From positions 1 to 55,764 of the forward strand of contig NZ_WKJG01000024.1 of the NCBI RefSeq assembly GCF_027853235.1: a stretch of 55,764 bases of DNA. The letters are read 5' to 3'. Under the pieces are notes generated by a model. It was given only the letters and a program-made list of their open reading frames with translations. It made no database searches and was not told the origin of the DNA. This DNA is from Aliibacillus thermotolerans (lineage in GTDB: Bacteria; Bacillota; Bacilli; Bacillales; Marinococcaceae). Shown in pieces: positions 10,027-19,705 of the stretch (position 1 is the first letter of the stretch; each line of letters opens with the position of its first letter). A program made the position numbers and the translations under genes.

Positions 10027-12058
10027 ACAACTTGTCGTCTTTTTTATCTGTTGCATCTGGAGTATCTGTGTTTGACGAAGCTTCCTGATGACGCTCGTCA
10101 TTTTCATCACTTGACTCTGCTGTTTTCGATTGAATATTCACTTTCATTTCATCCTCAGCGGAAGAATCGTCTCCGAATGCACCGACTTCATCATCACTTT
10201 TATTCGTGTGATGGTCGTCCGGTAATTTACCGTGTTCAACGAGAGATTCAATTTGCTCAGCGTCTAATGTTTCGAGTTCAAGCAATTTTTGCGCCACTAA
10301 CTCCAACTTGTCTTTATGCTCCGTTAAAATTTCTTTACAGCGCGTATGACATTCTTTAATGATGCGTTGAACTTCTAAGTCAATTTCATGAGCAATCGCA
10401 TCACTGTAGTTTTGTTCGTTTTGAATGTCACGACCTAGAAACACTTGACCTCCGGAACTAGAGCCGAATTGAAGCGGACCGAGCTTCTCACTCATTCCGT
10501 ATTCCATCACCATTTTGCGCGCAATATCTGTCGCCCGTTGGAAGTCATTATGAGCGCCGGTACTTACTTCCCCAAACATAATTTCTTCAGCAACGCGACC
10601 ACCTAAAAGCCCGACAATTTTATCTAAAAGCTCTGGTTTTGTCATAAAGTAGCGATCTTCTTTCGGTAACATGACCGCATAACCACCCGCTTGACCACGA
10701 GGGACGATCGTTACTTTGTGAACGAGATCGGCATTCTCTAGTTTCACACCAACAACGGTATGACCAGCTTCGTGGTGTGCGACGATGTTCTTTTCTTTTT
10801 TAGAAATAACACGACTTTTCTTTGCTGGACCTGCAATCACGCGGTCAATTGCTTCCTCTACATGAGTCATGCGAATTTTTTTCGCATCGGTTCTTGCCGC
10901 GAGAAGTGCTGCTTCGTTTAATAAGTTTTCTAAATCCGCTCCAGAGAAACCAGGGGTACGTTGTGCAATTGATTTTAAATTGACATCGTCCGCAAGTGGT
11001 TTGTTGCGCGCATGGACATGTAAAATTTCTTCCCGACCTTTGACGTCAGGTCTTCCAACCAAAATTTGACGGTCAAAACGTCCCGGGCGTAACAAAGCCG
11101 GGTCAAGGACGTCTGCGCGGTTTGTCGCTGCAATAATGATGATTCCTTCATTTCCTTCGAAACCATCCATTTCCACAAGCAATTGGTTCAACGTCTGCTC
11201 TCTTTCATCGTGGCCACCTCCAAGACCTGCTCCACGTTGACGACCGACGGCATCAATTTCATCAATGAAGATGATACAAGGTGAATTTTTCTTCGCATTT
11301 TCAAACAAGTCCCGGACACGAGAAGCACCGACACCAACAAACATCTCCACAAAGTCAGAACCACTGATGGAGAAAAACGGAACTCCTGCTTCTCCTGCCA
11401 CCGCACGAGCAATCAACGTTTTCCCTGTCCCCGGCGGGCCGACAAGAAGCACCCCTTTTGGAATACGCGCCCCGATATTAGCATACTTCCGAGGGTCTTT
11501 TAAGAAATCAACCACTTCGATCAGTTCTTGTTTTTCTTCGTCTGCTCCCGCTACGTCCTTAAAGCGGACTTTTTTCTTATCTTCTTGGACGAGCTTCGCT
11601 TTACTTTTACCAAAGTTCATCACCCGTCCGCCGCCGCCTTGAGCTTGGCTTAATAGGAAGAAGAACAAGATGAAAATAATAACAAAAGGAATAATGGAGG
11701 TAAAGAAGGTTACCCACGCACTCGGTTCTTCGGCAGGTTCCGTTTGTAATTGTAACGGTCCTCCATCTGCTCCTTGAGCTGTCATCAAACGTTGGGTATT
11801 TTCTTCAGAGATTGGCAAATACGTTTGGAAGCCTGCCTCTCCTTCCGCTGGATTTGCTTCTTCTCCTTCTACTAAGTACACTTCTCCTTCCGGCTGAAGC
11901 GTCACGGAGACAATTTCGTTATTATCAAGTTTTGTCCAAAACTCATCTGTCGTCATGATATTCATTTCTGCTTGATCATCACTTAGGAAACTAATAATTC
12001 CTATAATGACCAAAAATAAAAGCAAATAAAAAATGGTATTACGAAAAATCCGGTTCAT
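10025..12058 (-). CDS. ftsH: ATP-dependent zinc metalloprotease FtsH
   Basis: Membrane-anchored AAA+ protease for quality control of membrane and regulatory proteins, including in sporulation. The 677-aa protein has two membrane segments (about 8-25 and 115-137) flanking an extracytoplasmic domain, Walker A 'GPPGTGKT' (207-214), Walker B '[12 protein letters not shown]', the SRH region '[19 protein letters not shown]', and the zinc site 'HEAGH' (about 430). The tail after about residue 625 is very acidic and low in complexity, longer than the minimal family C-terminus. The start is ATG with AGGAGG 8 bases upstream. Confidence 0.97.
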   Translation of the reverse strand: MNRIFRNTIFYLLLFLVIIGIISFLSDDQAEMNIMTTDEFWTKLDNNEIVSVTLQPEGEVYLVEGEEANPAEGEAGFQTYLPISEENTQRLMTAQGADGGPLQLQTEPAEEPSAWVTFFTSIIPFVIIFILFFFLLSQAQGGGGRVMNFGKSKAKLVQEDKKKVRFKDVAGADEEKQELIEVVDFLKDPRKYANIGARIPKGVLLVGPPGTGKTLIARAVAGEAGVPFFSISGSDFVEMFVGVGASRVRDLFENAKKNSPCIIFIDEIDAVGRQRGAGLGGGHDEREQTLNQLLVEMDGFEGNEGIIIIAATNRADVLDPALLRPGRFDRQILVGRPDVKGREEILHVHARNKPLADDVNLKSIAQRTPGFSGADLENLLNEAALLAARTDAKKIRMTHVEEAIDRVIAGPAKKSRVISKKEKNIVAHHEAGHTVVGVKLENADLVHKVTIVPRGQAGGYAVMLPKEDRYFMTKPELLDKIVGLLGGRVAEEIMFGEVSTGAHNDFQRATDIARKMVMEYGMSEKLGPLQFGSSSGGQVFLGRDIQNEQNYSDAIAHEIDLEVQRIIKECHTRCKEILTEHKDKLELVAQKLLELETLDAEQIESLVEHGKLPDDHHTNKSDDEVGAFGDDSSAEDEMKVNIQSKTAESSDENDERHQEASSNTDTPDATDKKDDKL

Positions 12059-12131
12059 ACCTGACCTCCTCCTGCGGGCGTAAACAACTTAAACTTCAAT
12101 AATCGTACCATATTTATTTCATATCCCACAA

Positions 12132-12674
12132 TCAAGACTCCTTATAAATTTCAGGCTTTAATATACCGATGTAGGGGAGGTTTCGGTACCTCTCACTGTA
12201 ATCCAGTCCATATCCTACCACAAATGCATCAGGAACTGTAAAACCAACGACATCCGGAACAAGATCTACTTGACGACCACTTGGTTTATCAAGTAAAGTG
12301 ACGATTTTTACAGAATTTGCTCCTCTATGTTGAATCAGTGAGATTAAATAGTTTAACGTAATGCCACTATCAATTATATCTTCCAAGATAATGACATCTC
12401 GCCCTTCCACCGATGTATCTAAATCCTTAATAATTTTCACTTCTCCACTGGTAACCGTTCCCGAACCGTAGCTGGACACATCCATAAAGTCAATCTCTAC
12501 GTGCGTGTCCATTTGTCTCGTGACATCGGCCATAAATGGAAGTGCACCTTTTAACACACCAATGACTAATGGAAATTTGCCTTCATATTCTTTCGTTAAC
12601 TGATTTCCAATCTCTTGTACTTTTTGTTGTAATTCTTCTTCACTTATTAAAATTTTCTCTAATTCGCTATGCAT
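12132..12674 (-). CDS. hpt: Hypoxanthine-guanine phosphoribosyltransferase
   Basis: Salvages hypoxanthine and guanine to IMP and GMP using PRPP. The 180-aa protein equals the B. subtilis length and contains the flexible-loop region '[10 protein letters not shown]', the PRPP-binding signature '[14 protein letters not shown]' (about 91-104) and '[18 protein letters not shown]' at the C-terminus. The ATG at 12674 gives the family N-terminus; the frame extends 8 codons further upstream without support. It sits between tilS and ftsH, as in B. subtilis. Confidence 0.96.
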   Translation of the reverse strand: MHSELEKILISEEELQQKVQEIGNQLTKEYEGKFPLVIGVLKGALPFMADVTRQMDTHVEIDFMDVSSYGSGTVTSGEVKIIKDLDTSVEGRDVIILEDIIDSGITLNYLISLIQHRGANSVKIVTLLDKPSGRQVDLVPDVVGFTVPDAFVVGYGLDYSERYRNLPYIGILKPEIYKES

Positions 12675-12808
12675 GAGTAACGATATACCCTCCCACATTC
12701 ATTCACAAAACCGACGTTTGCAGTGCTTTTACATGAATATAAAAAAAGTGGCATAAGTAAAGCGATTGACCACTATTTATCATACCATGATTGAACCTAT
12801 TCTTTCAT

Positions 12809-14224
12809 CTATTCTATATCGTGATTTTCATTTCTTTTCATATCTATGCATTTTAACACCACGTATGTTTTTCCTTTCTCTCTATATCGGCAATGATAAG
12901 ATGACTTTTTTAAAAAAGGAATCCAAATCACTTCTCCTCTTGCATCCGTCACTACCGGCCATGTTTGTCGTTTCTTTCGCGGTATTTTTTCATCAATAAA
13001 AATACGATGCACTTTTTTATGTCCCTTCATCCCTAACACTTGTATCCGATCTCCCGGCTGAACAGTCCGTATAGTGAGTGGAAAAACAATATCTTCTTCT
13101 CGGACGATCAACACATCCCCATGACGTACTTGTGAAATAGGTTCAGTTTCTGTTTGTTTTGAAAAATGATAGTGATGAAAAGTGGCCTCTTCGAAGAATA
13201 GAAGCGATTGCAGATGTTTCGTATCATGATCGTTATCCTTATTTGTAGTAAAATGAAGGACGTGATAAGAGCGAAAGACGTAAACTCCACCGGGCCAATC
13301 GAGAGAAAAGGAAGGCTTATCTTGTTGAATCAGAGAAATTAAAGTATCTATATGTAATACAGATATCATTGGAAGTTCTTTCAGACAAAGATAATTTAAT
13401 ATTAGATGAATCGTCCTTCTTTGTAAAGGGAGAGGCCACGTTTGAAAGGATGCTAACGAAATCGTCACAAAACCGTCATTTTGTCGCACGATGATTTTTT
13501 CTAAGCGTCGTTTTGCTTCTTCTTCTATGTACGTTCGTTCTTCTTCTACCCAATCAGCAAATACTTGAAAGTGGTGATGGACTTTAGGATTTTCTTTTTT
13601 TAAAAAAGGCAGTATCATCTTCCGAAAACGGTTCCGTGTATAATCCATAGAAAAATTCGATCGATCGATCTGATATGGTAGATCGTTTTCTTCCAAGTAT
13701 TGTAAAATTTCCGTTTTCGTCACCGATAAAAGGGGGCGAATCAGTCGGCCCGTTGAAAAAGGACGTGTATCTTTCATCCCCACTTCTCCCAGTAAACTTC
13801 TACCACTGGTTAGTTTCATGAGAATCGTTTCCACTTGATCATCTGCGTGGTGACCGGTGGCCAATACATCTAAACGATGATCTTTCATGAGCGAATGAAA
13901 ATATTGATACCGTAGTCGGCGCGCTTCTTCTTGCACGGAGCCGCCAATTTTTACCGCACTTTTTACATCAATCGTCGTATGAAAAAGGGGAATGTCCCAT
14001 TTTTGACACCACGTAATAACAAATTCTTCATCGGCTCGTGCGTCCTCTCTTAAGCCGTGATTGACATGAGCTGCAAACAACTGCAACTCCCATTTCTTCC
14101 GCAATTGATAAAAGAGATGAAGTAGCGCCATGGAATCCGGTCCCCCGGAGAGCGCAACAACGACCCGGTCCCCTTGTTTTAGTAACCGCCGTTCTTTGAT
14201 CCAATCTTCAGTTTTATTCCTCAC
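12809..14224 (-). CDS. tilS: tRNA(Ile)-lysidine synthase
   Basis: Modifies the CAU anticodon of tRNA-Ile2 to lysidine so that it reads AUA. The 471-aa protein has the N-type ATP pyrophosphatase P-loop 'VALSGGPDSMALL' (about 23-35), 'HVNHGLREDA' and 'GHHADDQVETILM', followed by the TilS substrate-binding and C-terminal domains ('RTVQPGDRIQVLGMKGHKKV'). The start is GTG at 14224 with GGAAGG upstream. It follows yabT and precedes hpt in conserved order. Confidence 0.95.
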   Translation of the reverse strand: MRNKTEDWIKERRLLKQGDRVVVALSGGPDSMALLHLFYQLRKKWELQLFAAHVNHGLREDARADEEFVITWCQKWDIPLFHTTIDVKSAVKIGGSVQEEARRLRYQYFHSLMKDHRLDVLATGHHADDQVETILMKLTSGRSLLGEVGMKDTRPFSTGRLIRPLLSVTKTEILQYLEENDLPYQIDRSNFSMDYTRNRFRKMILPFLKKENPKVHHHFQVFADWVEEERTYIEEEAKRRLEKIIVRQNDGFVTISLASFQTWPLPLQRRTIHLILNYLCLKELPMISVLHIDTLISLIQQDKPSFSLDWPGGVYVFRSYHVLHFTTNKDNDHDTKHLQSLLFFEEATFHHYHFSKQTETEPISQVRHGDVLIVREEDIVFPLTIRTVQPGDRIQVLGMKGHKKVHRIFIDEKIPRKKRQTWPVVTDARGEVIWIPFLKKSSYHCRYREKGKTYVVLKCIDMKRNENHDIE

Positions 14225-14244
14225 CAGTTCCTTCCCTCCATGTA

Positions 14245-14279
14245 GAGAGAAAAACTTGGCATATTGCCAAGTTTTTCTC
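14245..14279 (-). terminator. Terminator between yabT and tilS
   Basis: A 14-bp perfect inverted repeat (arms 14247-14260 and 14266-14279) with a 5-base loop. The stem ends in a T-rich arm on the minus strand, so it can act as a terminator of the yabS-yabT unit. It is nearly symmetric and may also work from the other strand. Confidence 0.75.
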
Positions 14280-14286
14280 CCCCTTT

Positions 14287-15273
14287 TTAAATGATTTGTC
14301 CTACTAAGTATAAAATAGATGACAAAAAGAGAAAAGAACCTGTCAAGGCAAGTTCTGTACGGTATGACGGTTTTTTCTTCTCTTTTATTCCATTGCTCCG
14401 TCCTGATACCGGTCGTGACCTTCGCTTCGACGAGACCGCTTGGGAAGTACTTCCTTTTTCAATGACGGTCATTATTTCTTTTTTCATCCATTGTGCATCG
14501 GAATACTTGCCAGTAAGAGCCCGATATATCACCTTTTTATACGGTCGAAGCGAGGAGGCAGACGTTACTTTCTCCATTAAATCGTCGAGATGCTGTTTTT
14601 TCTGCGACGCTTTTTGAAAACGATGAGGATAAACCGTTTCAATAAACATCATTGCCACCGCAAATAAATCATAACCGACGTCTGCTTTCCGATCTCCTAA
14701 TCCCCAATACCCTCGATCATAAAATTCAGTATATTCTTTGATCGACCGTCCCATTTTCGTCGTCCCACCGACATCAAATAAACGAACACGCATCGGTGGA
14801 CCCGTCACAATAATATTATCCGGCTTCAAATCCCCAAATACCCAACCCGCTTGATGAAAACGATCTAAATCCCCTAACAATTGAACGAGCAAGATAGGGA
14901 CCCATTCTTGTCCTTTCTTGCGGGTAAAAGATAGTAACGAATCCCCATGTAAATATTCCATGCAAAAAAATGGATATGTTTCCCCGGCAATTTCAAGATC
15001 ATCCACATCCAATAATACGGGGCAAAGCGTATGCTGTCCAAGGGATGAAAAATGTTTCAATACATTGACTTCCGACGTAAGAGACATTTTATTTTCGCCA
15101 ATTTTGATGGCCCTTTCTCCCAATCTTGTTGCCACTAAGTAAACCGTCCCATTTGCACCGTTTCCAAGTTTTTTTATGATTTGATACGGGTTTCGATTCC
15201 ATTTCCCCGTGAAAGTCGTCCCCGGGGAAAGATTAGAAACCCGGCTTTTCGATTGGAAAGTCGTCTTCTGCAT
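14287..15273 (-). CDS. yabT: Membrane-anchored Ser/Thr protein kinase YabT
   Basis: Hanks-type kinase; in B. subtilis YabT is a DNA-stimulated kinase acting in spore development. The 328-aa protein has a glycine-rich loop 'LGNGANGTVYLV' (about 37-48), the Lys in 'ERAIKIG', catalytic loop 'FGDLKPDNIIV' in place of the usual HRD motif, metal motif DVG in 'RLFDVGGT', and one C-terminal transmembrane helix (about 308-326) after a basic linker. There are no extracellular PASTA domains, as in YabT. Its ATG lies 41 bases inside the end of yabS, so the two are coupled. Confidence 0.9.
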   Translation of the reverse strand: MQKTTFQSKSRVSNLSPGTTFTGKWNRNPYQIIKKLGNGANGTVYLVATRLGERAIKIGENKMSLTSEVNVLKHFSSLGQHTLCPVLLDVDDLEIAGETYPFFCMEYLHGDSLLSFTRKKGQEWVPILLVQLLGDLDRFHQAGWVFGDLKPDNIIVTGPPMRVRLFDVGGTTKMGRSIKEYTEFYDRGYWGLGDRKADVGYDLFAVAMMFIETVYPHRFQKASQKKQHLDDLMEKVTSASSLRPYKKVIYRALTGKYSDAQWMKKEIMTVIEKGSTSQAVSSKRRSRPVSGRSNGIKEKKKPSYRTELALTGSFLFLSSILYLVGQII

Positions 15274-15973
15274 CAGCGATAAGACTTCCTTTCTTCATTC
15301 GTTTTTCAAAATGGTGAAGCGCTTCCTTTAATGCCGGGCCTGTCGGAGTCACTCCTCCTGTCGTTAAACGTTGAAACGCAGTGGATAACTGTTCTATTTT
15401 TGGAGACCAGTCCAACACTTTTTCGACATCTTTTCTTTTCCCGGGAAATAAAAACAATGCAAACTCATTTTCTCCTTGGCGAGAATTGAGACTGACCGAT
15501 AAATCGGTTAATGCTTCTTCTACCATTGGCAGTTTCGTTTTCATACTTGCACTTGTATCTACTAAAATAAACACTTCTAATCCTACAGTTTCTCCAAGTT
15601 CATCTACTACTTCCATCACTTCTCCGCGCTTCTCCGGAGAAAGATCTTCCATTTCTTTTTCTTCTCCGAGAATGCCGCGCAGTTCTTGCTGAACGACCCC
15701 GTGAAGCGTTTGTGTCATCGCCTGTCTCGTCACCATTTGAACAGTTTGTGATAATTGAGAAGTATACACTACTTGACTGACGCCCCCACCACAAAGGGCA
15801 ATTTCTTTCACTTCTCTCATGCCATGCTCCCGCTCTCCATGATCCAATACACCAATGACATTGACGACAATCCCTTTTTCTTTTAAAAAGGAAGCGACAG
15901 CGGCTGGATCTTCCCCACGATTGGAACAGCCATCAGTAATTAGTAATACTTGTCTCAGTTTTCCTCTCGTCAC
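15233..15973 (-). CDS. yabS: VWA-domain protein YabS
   Basis: Predicted cytoplasmic von Willebrand factor A protein of unknown biochemical role; in B. subtilis it is encoded beside spoIIE and yabT. The N-terminal half has a Rossmann-like segment ('QVLLITDGCSNRGEDP') and the C-terminal half has a MIDAS-type 'DTSAS' followed by 'TPTGPAL'. The GTG at 15973 has GGAGGG about 10 bases upstream; an ATG at 15982 is only 2 bases from the same site and is the less likely start. It overlaps the yabT start. Confidence 0.82.
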   Translation of the reverse strand: MTRGKLRQVLLITDGCSNRGEDPAAVASFLKEKGIVVNVIGVLDHGEREHGMREVKEIALCGGGVSQVVYTSQLSQTVQMVTRQAMTQTLHGVVQQELRGILGEEKEMEDLSPEKRGEVMEVVDELGETVGLEVFILVDTSASMKTKLPMVEEALTDLSVSLNSRQGENEFALFLFPGKRKDVEKVLDWSPKIEQLSTAFQRLTTGGVTPTGPALKEALHHFEKRMKKGSLIADAEDDFPIEKPGF

Positions 15974-16028
15974 AGCTACCATTCCCTCCAAATAGAATAT
16001 ATTCCCATCTTTGACGCAAAGGAAAAAT

Positions 16029-16057
16029 TATATACTTTGAAGGGAGTGGTAAAACAA
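16029..16057 (-). promoter_or_regulatory. Candidate promoter of yabS-yabT
   Basis: TTGTTT (16052-16057) and TATATA (16029-16034) are 17 bp apart in the gap between the spoIIE stop and yabS. The match to sigma-A is moderate. Confidence 0.45.
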
Positions 16058-16059
16058 CT

Positions 16060-18555
16060 CTATTGTGCTTTCTTTCTTAATGAAATCGATGGACGTACAG
16101 GTATCGCTTTCCACTCCGGTAGATTTCGGGTAATTTTTGCCGTCATAATTGTCATATCATCATCAATTGTTCCTTCTGACATGCGAAGCACCCTTTCTAA
16201 TAATCGATCTGCCATTTCTTGCGGATCATTGGTATCCATCTGTCCAATCATTCGCTTCATCCAAATTTCCACATTTTCAATTGCACTTTGAATGTCAAAA
16301 ATGCCATCGCTCATCATCACAAGTAGATCGCCATCTTTTAATTGTTCATTGACCACATCTACCTCCGCATGTTCCATCATTCCAAAAGGCAAATTGTTGG
16401 CTTCAATTTGAATCACTTTGTCTCCTCTTTTAATAAAACTCGGGGTGGAACCAATTTTAATAAATTTCCCCGAAGCATCTTGCAAATCAATCATTGCTAA
16501 ATCCAACGTGGAAAACATTTCTTCCGTTGATCGTAAAGATAAAATGGAGTTGACAGAGCGAATCGCCATTTCTTCATCCATTCCTGAAGCAAGAATGGTT
16601 TTTAAAATATATAAAGCAGCACTGCTTTCTTCATGGGCTTTTTCTCCACTTCCCATCCCGTCACTAATTGCCACAGCAAATTTTCCTTTTCCGATATCCA
16701 CCGCAGCATGACTGTCTCCTGAAATCCACCCTCCTCCTTTTGCCACAGCCGTTGTCCCGATATCTACTTGATATGTTTTCGCGGAAGAAAAAGTAATCAA
16801 TGTATACTCTTTCCGATCCTCATACGGTTCTTCCTTTAAAACGATGATATGCTCTTTTAAAATATCCGAAAGCATCGGAGCAATAATTTTTTCCGCTTGT
16901 TCTCGGCCAATGTCCGCTAAAACACTCATTTCAATTTCCACATTTCCTTCTTCCAACCGGTAAATATCAATATGACCAATATGAAGACCTGCTTCAGAGA
17001 GGGCATCATGGATTTGTTCTTCTTGCCAAAAATGTGCTTCTTTTTCCCGGTGAATTTCTTTCACAAAGTCGTCCATCACTTTCGAAACACCGTCTAGTTG
17101 TGCTGCTACAAGCTTTCTACTTTCTTGTGCATGTTTCACAATCATACTTCTCGCTTCTGCTTCTCGCAATTCTTCTTTCATCATTTTTATCATTTGTTGA
17201 TCGTAATGACAATGAGCTTTCCAACGGTTCCGCATACGGGTACTCAGCTTCCCCCTCGTTTCTATTTCATCCAACATTTGTGCCATCTGATCGTATGTGT
17301 CATCAAAGAGATTGACCCAACATTTTTCTTTCCGAAAGCACGTTTGACACGTCTTTTCTGTTATTTTACTTAATATTTCGTCTACTTCTTCCTCTTCCCT
17401 CTCCTTTTCCCTCTCTTCCGTCTGAAAAGCAAAACTTTTTGAAAGCGCTTGAAACAATTGTGAAAATTGCTCCACTTTTTGAGCGGTAATATCGCGCATT
17501 TTTTTCATTTGTTTCTGTTGTTCGTTGGCATATTCAAACGTTCCGGGAATATATTTCTCAATATAAAGAAAAACACTTTTTGGTGTCAGTATGAATAGCC
17601 CAATGGCAACGAGGGATTCCATAAAAGGAAGAGAAGCGCCATTTAACCCATCTCCATACAACGCAATCAACGCGGTTCCGATGAGTAATCCAACACTTAC
17701 GCCAAACTTTTTACCATCTTTCAATAGACCTCCTAGCAAACCTGCAAAGGCAAGGAGACTCATTTGGTATAAATTTGCAACCGTTGCCAAACTTAAAACG
17801 AGACCTGCAATCACACCAGCAGAAGCACCGAGTAAAGCACCACCTGCGTAAGCAAACACCAACACGAGGTAACGTGCTAACATATGCTCTGCTTGTAATC
17901 CATAAATGACCCAACCGATTGCTCCTGTCATGACAGAGGCGAGTAAAATAATCAGGCAGATGATCTCTTCATTCTTTAACGGTTTCTTTCTTTTGTTCGT
18001 CATAAGGAGCGGGATACTTTGTAAAAAAATCATTGTTAAAATGACACTAATCCCTGCTTCGATTCCACTCATCGTTCCGCTATAAGAAGAAATTGTACCT
18101 TCTTCCAACCATATGACGGCAAGACGGGCGCTAATCGTTGCGAAAAATACAGTAAAAGGAACAACCCAAGCATAAGGCAACCATTTTTTTCGTGAGAGCC
18201 ATTCATAAGACAGAACAAACAAAAGAAGCGCTAATAAAATAAACGCACCGTGCAAGATGGCACCTGAAAATGTACCGACGATGACCCCGGCTGCTGCCAG
18301 GACACTTTTTTCTTTTTGCCAAGCGTACACAACGGCAAAAAACGGGAGGGCAAAAGGAAATAACTCAGATAACAGCACCGCTCGTCCTAATAGTACGCCA
18401 AGTATAAAGATCAACGCTCCCCAACGAATAAATAATGTCTCCATTCCTTTAAGAAACGTCTGTTTTACTTGATCACTCTTATTTTTTGCCTTTCTCCATA
18501 CGTAATCCCCAATTGGATCCAGTGCTCCTTTTTTTAACATTCCTTTTTCAATCAA
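16060..18555 (-). CDS. spoIIE: Stage II sporulation protein E, phosphatase
   Basis: Dephosphorylates SpoIIAA to release sigma-F in the forespore and links this to polar division. The 831-aa protein (B. subtilis about 827) has roughly ten N-terminal membrane segments (about 45-330), a central region with a cysteine cluster 'CQTCFRKEKCW', and a C-terminal PP2C phosphatase domain with 'AISDGMGSGEKAHEES' and 'LVMMSDGIFD'. A TTG at 18555 with GGTGGG just upstream is the likely start; an ATG five codons later is possible. It is expressed from a 21-bp-spaced promoter typical of this gene. Confidence 0.96.
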   Translation of the reverse strand: MIEKGMLKKGALDPIGDYVWRKAKNKSDQVKQTFLKGMETLFIRWGALIFILGVLLGRAVLLSELFPFALPFFAVVYAWQKEKSVLAAAGVIVGTFSGAILHGAFILLALLLFVLSYEWLSRKKWLPYAWVVPFTVFFATISARLAVIWLEEGTISSYSGTMSGIEAGISVILTMIFLQSIPLLMTNKRKKPLKNEEIICLIILLASVMTGAIGWVIYGLQAEHMLARYLVLVFAYAGGALLGASAGVIAGLVLSLATVANLYQMSLLAFAGLLGGLLKDGKKFGVSVGLLIGTALIALYGDGLNGASLPFMESLVAIGLFILTPKSVFLYIEKYIPGTFEYANEQQKQMKKMRDITAQKVEQFSQLFQALSKSFAFQTEEREKEREEEEVDEILSKITEKTCQTCFRKEKCWVNLFDDTYDQMAQMLDEIETRGKLSTRMRNRWKAHCHYDQQMIKMMKEELREAEARSMIVKHAQESRKLVAAQLDGVSKVMDDFVKEIHREKEAHFWQEEQIHDALSEAGLHIGHIDIYRLEEGNVEIEMSVLADIGREQAEKIIAPMLSDILKEHIIVLKEEPYEDRKEYTLITFSSAKTYQVDIGTTAVAKGGGWISGDSHAAVDIGKGKFAVAISDGMGSGEKAHEESSAALYILKTILASGMDEEMAIRSVNSILSLRSTEEMFSTLDLAMIDLQDASGKFIKIGSTPSFIKRGDKVIQIEANNLPFGMMEHAEVDVVNEQLKDGDLLVMMSDGIFDIQSAIENVEIWMKRMIGQMDTNDPQEMADRLLERVLRMSEGTIDDDMTIMTAKITRNLPEWKAIPVRPSISLRKKAQ

Positions 18556-18589
18556 TCATCCCACCACCCACGTCTTATTTTTGCCATTC

Positions 18590-18654
18590 ATTATAAGACG
18601 TGCGTTTTTCAATGTTTGTCAAAATAACTGACTTCGGAAAAAAATCGTTCGACT
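18590..18654 (-). promoter_or_regulatory. spoIIE promoter with 21-bp spacing and Spo0A boxes
   Basis: A perfect -35 TTGACA (18617-18622) and perfect -10 TATAAT (18590-18595) are 21 bp apart rather than 17. That exact feature is known for the Spo0A-activated B. subtilis spoIIE promoter. TTCGACT on the plus strand (18648-18654) and TGTCAAA overlapping the -35 are each 6 of 7 matches to the 0A box (TGTCGAA). An 8-bp inverted repeat (CGTCTTAT / ATAAGACG, 18571-18600) overlaps the -10. Confidence 0.85.
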
Positions 18655-18780
18655 TTTTCTTTTTAGGGTAAAAGGAAGATGCCGCAAAGGTTTGCCGGAA
18701 ATAGAAAGGGAAGGAAGAACAGAACTATACAAATGACTACAATTCGAAAATAGGGAATTTTAGAAAAAATAGTAAAAGAA

Positions 18781-18850
18781 ATGAGAGAATTGTGACATCC
18801 TCTCTCATGGGGAAGGGAAAAAACTCTGAACCGGTATTCCAGTCCAGAGT
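18781..18850 (-). terminator. Double terminator after tRNA-Met
   Basis: The first hairpin has a 12-bp stem with two G-U pairs (18823-18850) followed by six T on the minus strand. The second has 8-bp perfect arms (18781-18788 and 18801-18808) followed by TTCTTTTACTATTTTTT. They end the tRNA transcript before the spoIIE promoter. Confidence 0.8.
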
Positions 18851-18866
18851 GGGTAACATATATGTA

Positions 18867-18943
18867 TGGTAGCGGCGGAGGGAATCGAACCCCCGACCTC
18901 ACGGGTATGAACCGTACGCTCTAGCCAGCTGAGCTACGCCGCC
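18867..18943 (-). tRNA. tRNA-Met (anticodon CAT), elongator type
   Basis: A complete 77-base cloverleaf with encoded CCA. The acceptor stem is GGCGGCG pairing with CGCCGCT (end G-U), the D-arm is GCTCAGCTGGCTAGAGC, the anticodon loop is TTCATAC (anticodon CAT), and the T-loop is GGTTCGATTC. It closely resembles the Bacillus elongator tRNA-Met and lacks initiator features. A CAT tRNA could in principle be tRNA-Ile2, but the overall sequence favours Met. It lies between yabR and spoIIE, where B. subtilis also carries tRNA genes. Confidence 0.95.
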
Positions 18944-18963
18944 CTATGTAAACAACAAAATTT

Positions 18964-18992
18964 ATTATACAAAGAAAACTTCATATCGTCAA
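18964..18992 (-). promoter_or_regulatory. Promoter of tRNA-Met
   Basis: TTGACG (18987-18992) and TATAAT (18964-18969) are 17 bp apart, about 20 bases upstream of the mature tRNA 5' end. Confidence 0.85.
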
Positions 18993-19072
18993 CACTCTAT
19001 TTTGCACACTTGTCAGAGCAGCAATCCTCTCCGTTATTCCCCATGACGACGTTTGTAGGCCGTTTCCAAACA

Positions 19073-19107
19073 GAAAAGGATCAGACGGTGTTGTCTAGAT
19101 CCTTTTC
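19073..19107 (-). terminator. Hairpin after yabR
   Basis: The arms GAAAAGGATC-AGAC and GTCT-A-GATCCTTTTC form a long stem 35 bases after the yabR stop. The T-tract on the minus strand is short, so termination may be weak. Confidence 0.65.
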
Positions 19108-19142
19108 CCATTTTCCTTGTATGAAGAGCCTGCAGCAAGCTG

Positions 19143-19550
19143 CTATCTTCTAGAACGTCCACCTCGACGGGCATCCGTTTGTTTCCGTAATGAAGCAAGG
19201 CGTTCCTCACTATCCTTCATAAAACGGCTCATTTTCTCTTCAAAAGATAATTCTCGCTGAGGTTTTCCGCCGCCGCGTCGACCACCTTTGGAACGATCCC
19301 TAGAACGTTTTTCAACTTCATTTGCTCTGCGGATGGATAAGCCGATTTTCCCATCGTCTTCTACTTTTAACACCTTCACAGTTACTTCGTCGCCGACCGT
19401 TAAAAATTGATGAATGTCTTCCACATATTTGTCAGCTATTTCACTAATATGAACGAGTCCTGTTTTCCCATCCGGCAGCTCTACAAATGCTCCAAAATTG
19501 GTAATGCCTGTAACCTTCCCTTGCAACTTGCTGCCTACTTCGATTGCCAT
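19143..19550 (-). CDS. yabR: S1 RNA-binding domain protein YabR
   Basis: Small general-stress-family protein with a single S1 domain (residues 5-75: 'GSKLQGKVTGITNFGAFVEL', 'GLVHISEIADKYVEDIH', 'KIGLSIRRA'), followed by a basic, Arg/Gly-rich tail ('RSKGGRRGGGKPQ', 'RRGGRSRR') that probably adds RNA or ribosome affinity. 135 aa, normal for YabR. The ATG at 19550 is preceded by AGGAGG with a long 12-base spacer. It is transcribed from its own promoter inside the end of divIC. Precise role is not established. Confidence 0.9.
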   Translation of the reverse strand: MAIEVGSKLQGKVTGITNFGAFVELPDGKTGLVHISEIADKYVEDIHQFLTVGDEVTVKVLKVEDDGKIGLSIRRANEVEKRSRDRSKGGRRGGGKPQRELSFEEKMSRFMKDSEERLASLRKQTDARRGGRSRR

Positions 19551-19675
19551 TTAAAAAAAGATCCTCCTTGTATTTTCATTAAAAGCGAGAGATCGTTCAA
19601 AGGTGTTCTTTCTGTTCTTCGTTTAAAAATGAACAAACTTTCGAACAATCCCATTTGAATGACACTCGTATTACT

Positions 19676-19705
19676 ATTATACTTGAACAAGAAAAAATGT
19701 GTCAA
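19676..19705 (-). promoter_or_regulatory. Promoter of yabR
   Basis: TTGACA (19700-19705) and TATAAT (19676-19681), both perfect and 18 bp apart. The -35 overlaps the last bases of divIC. Confidence 0.85.
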
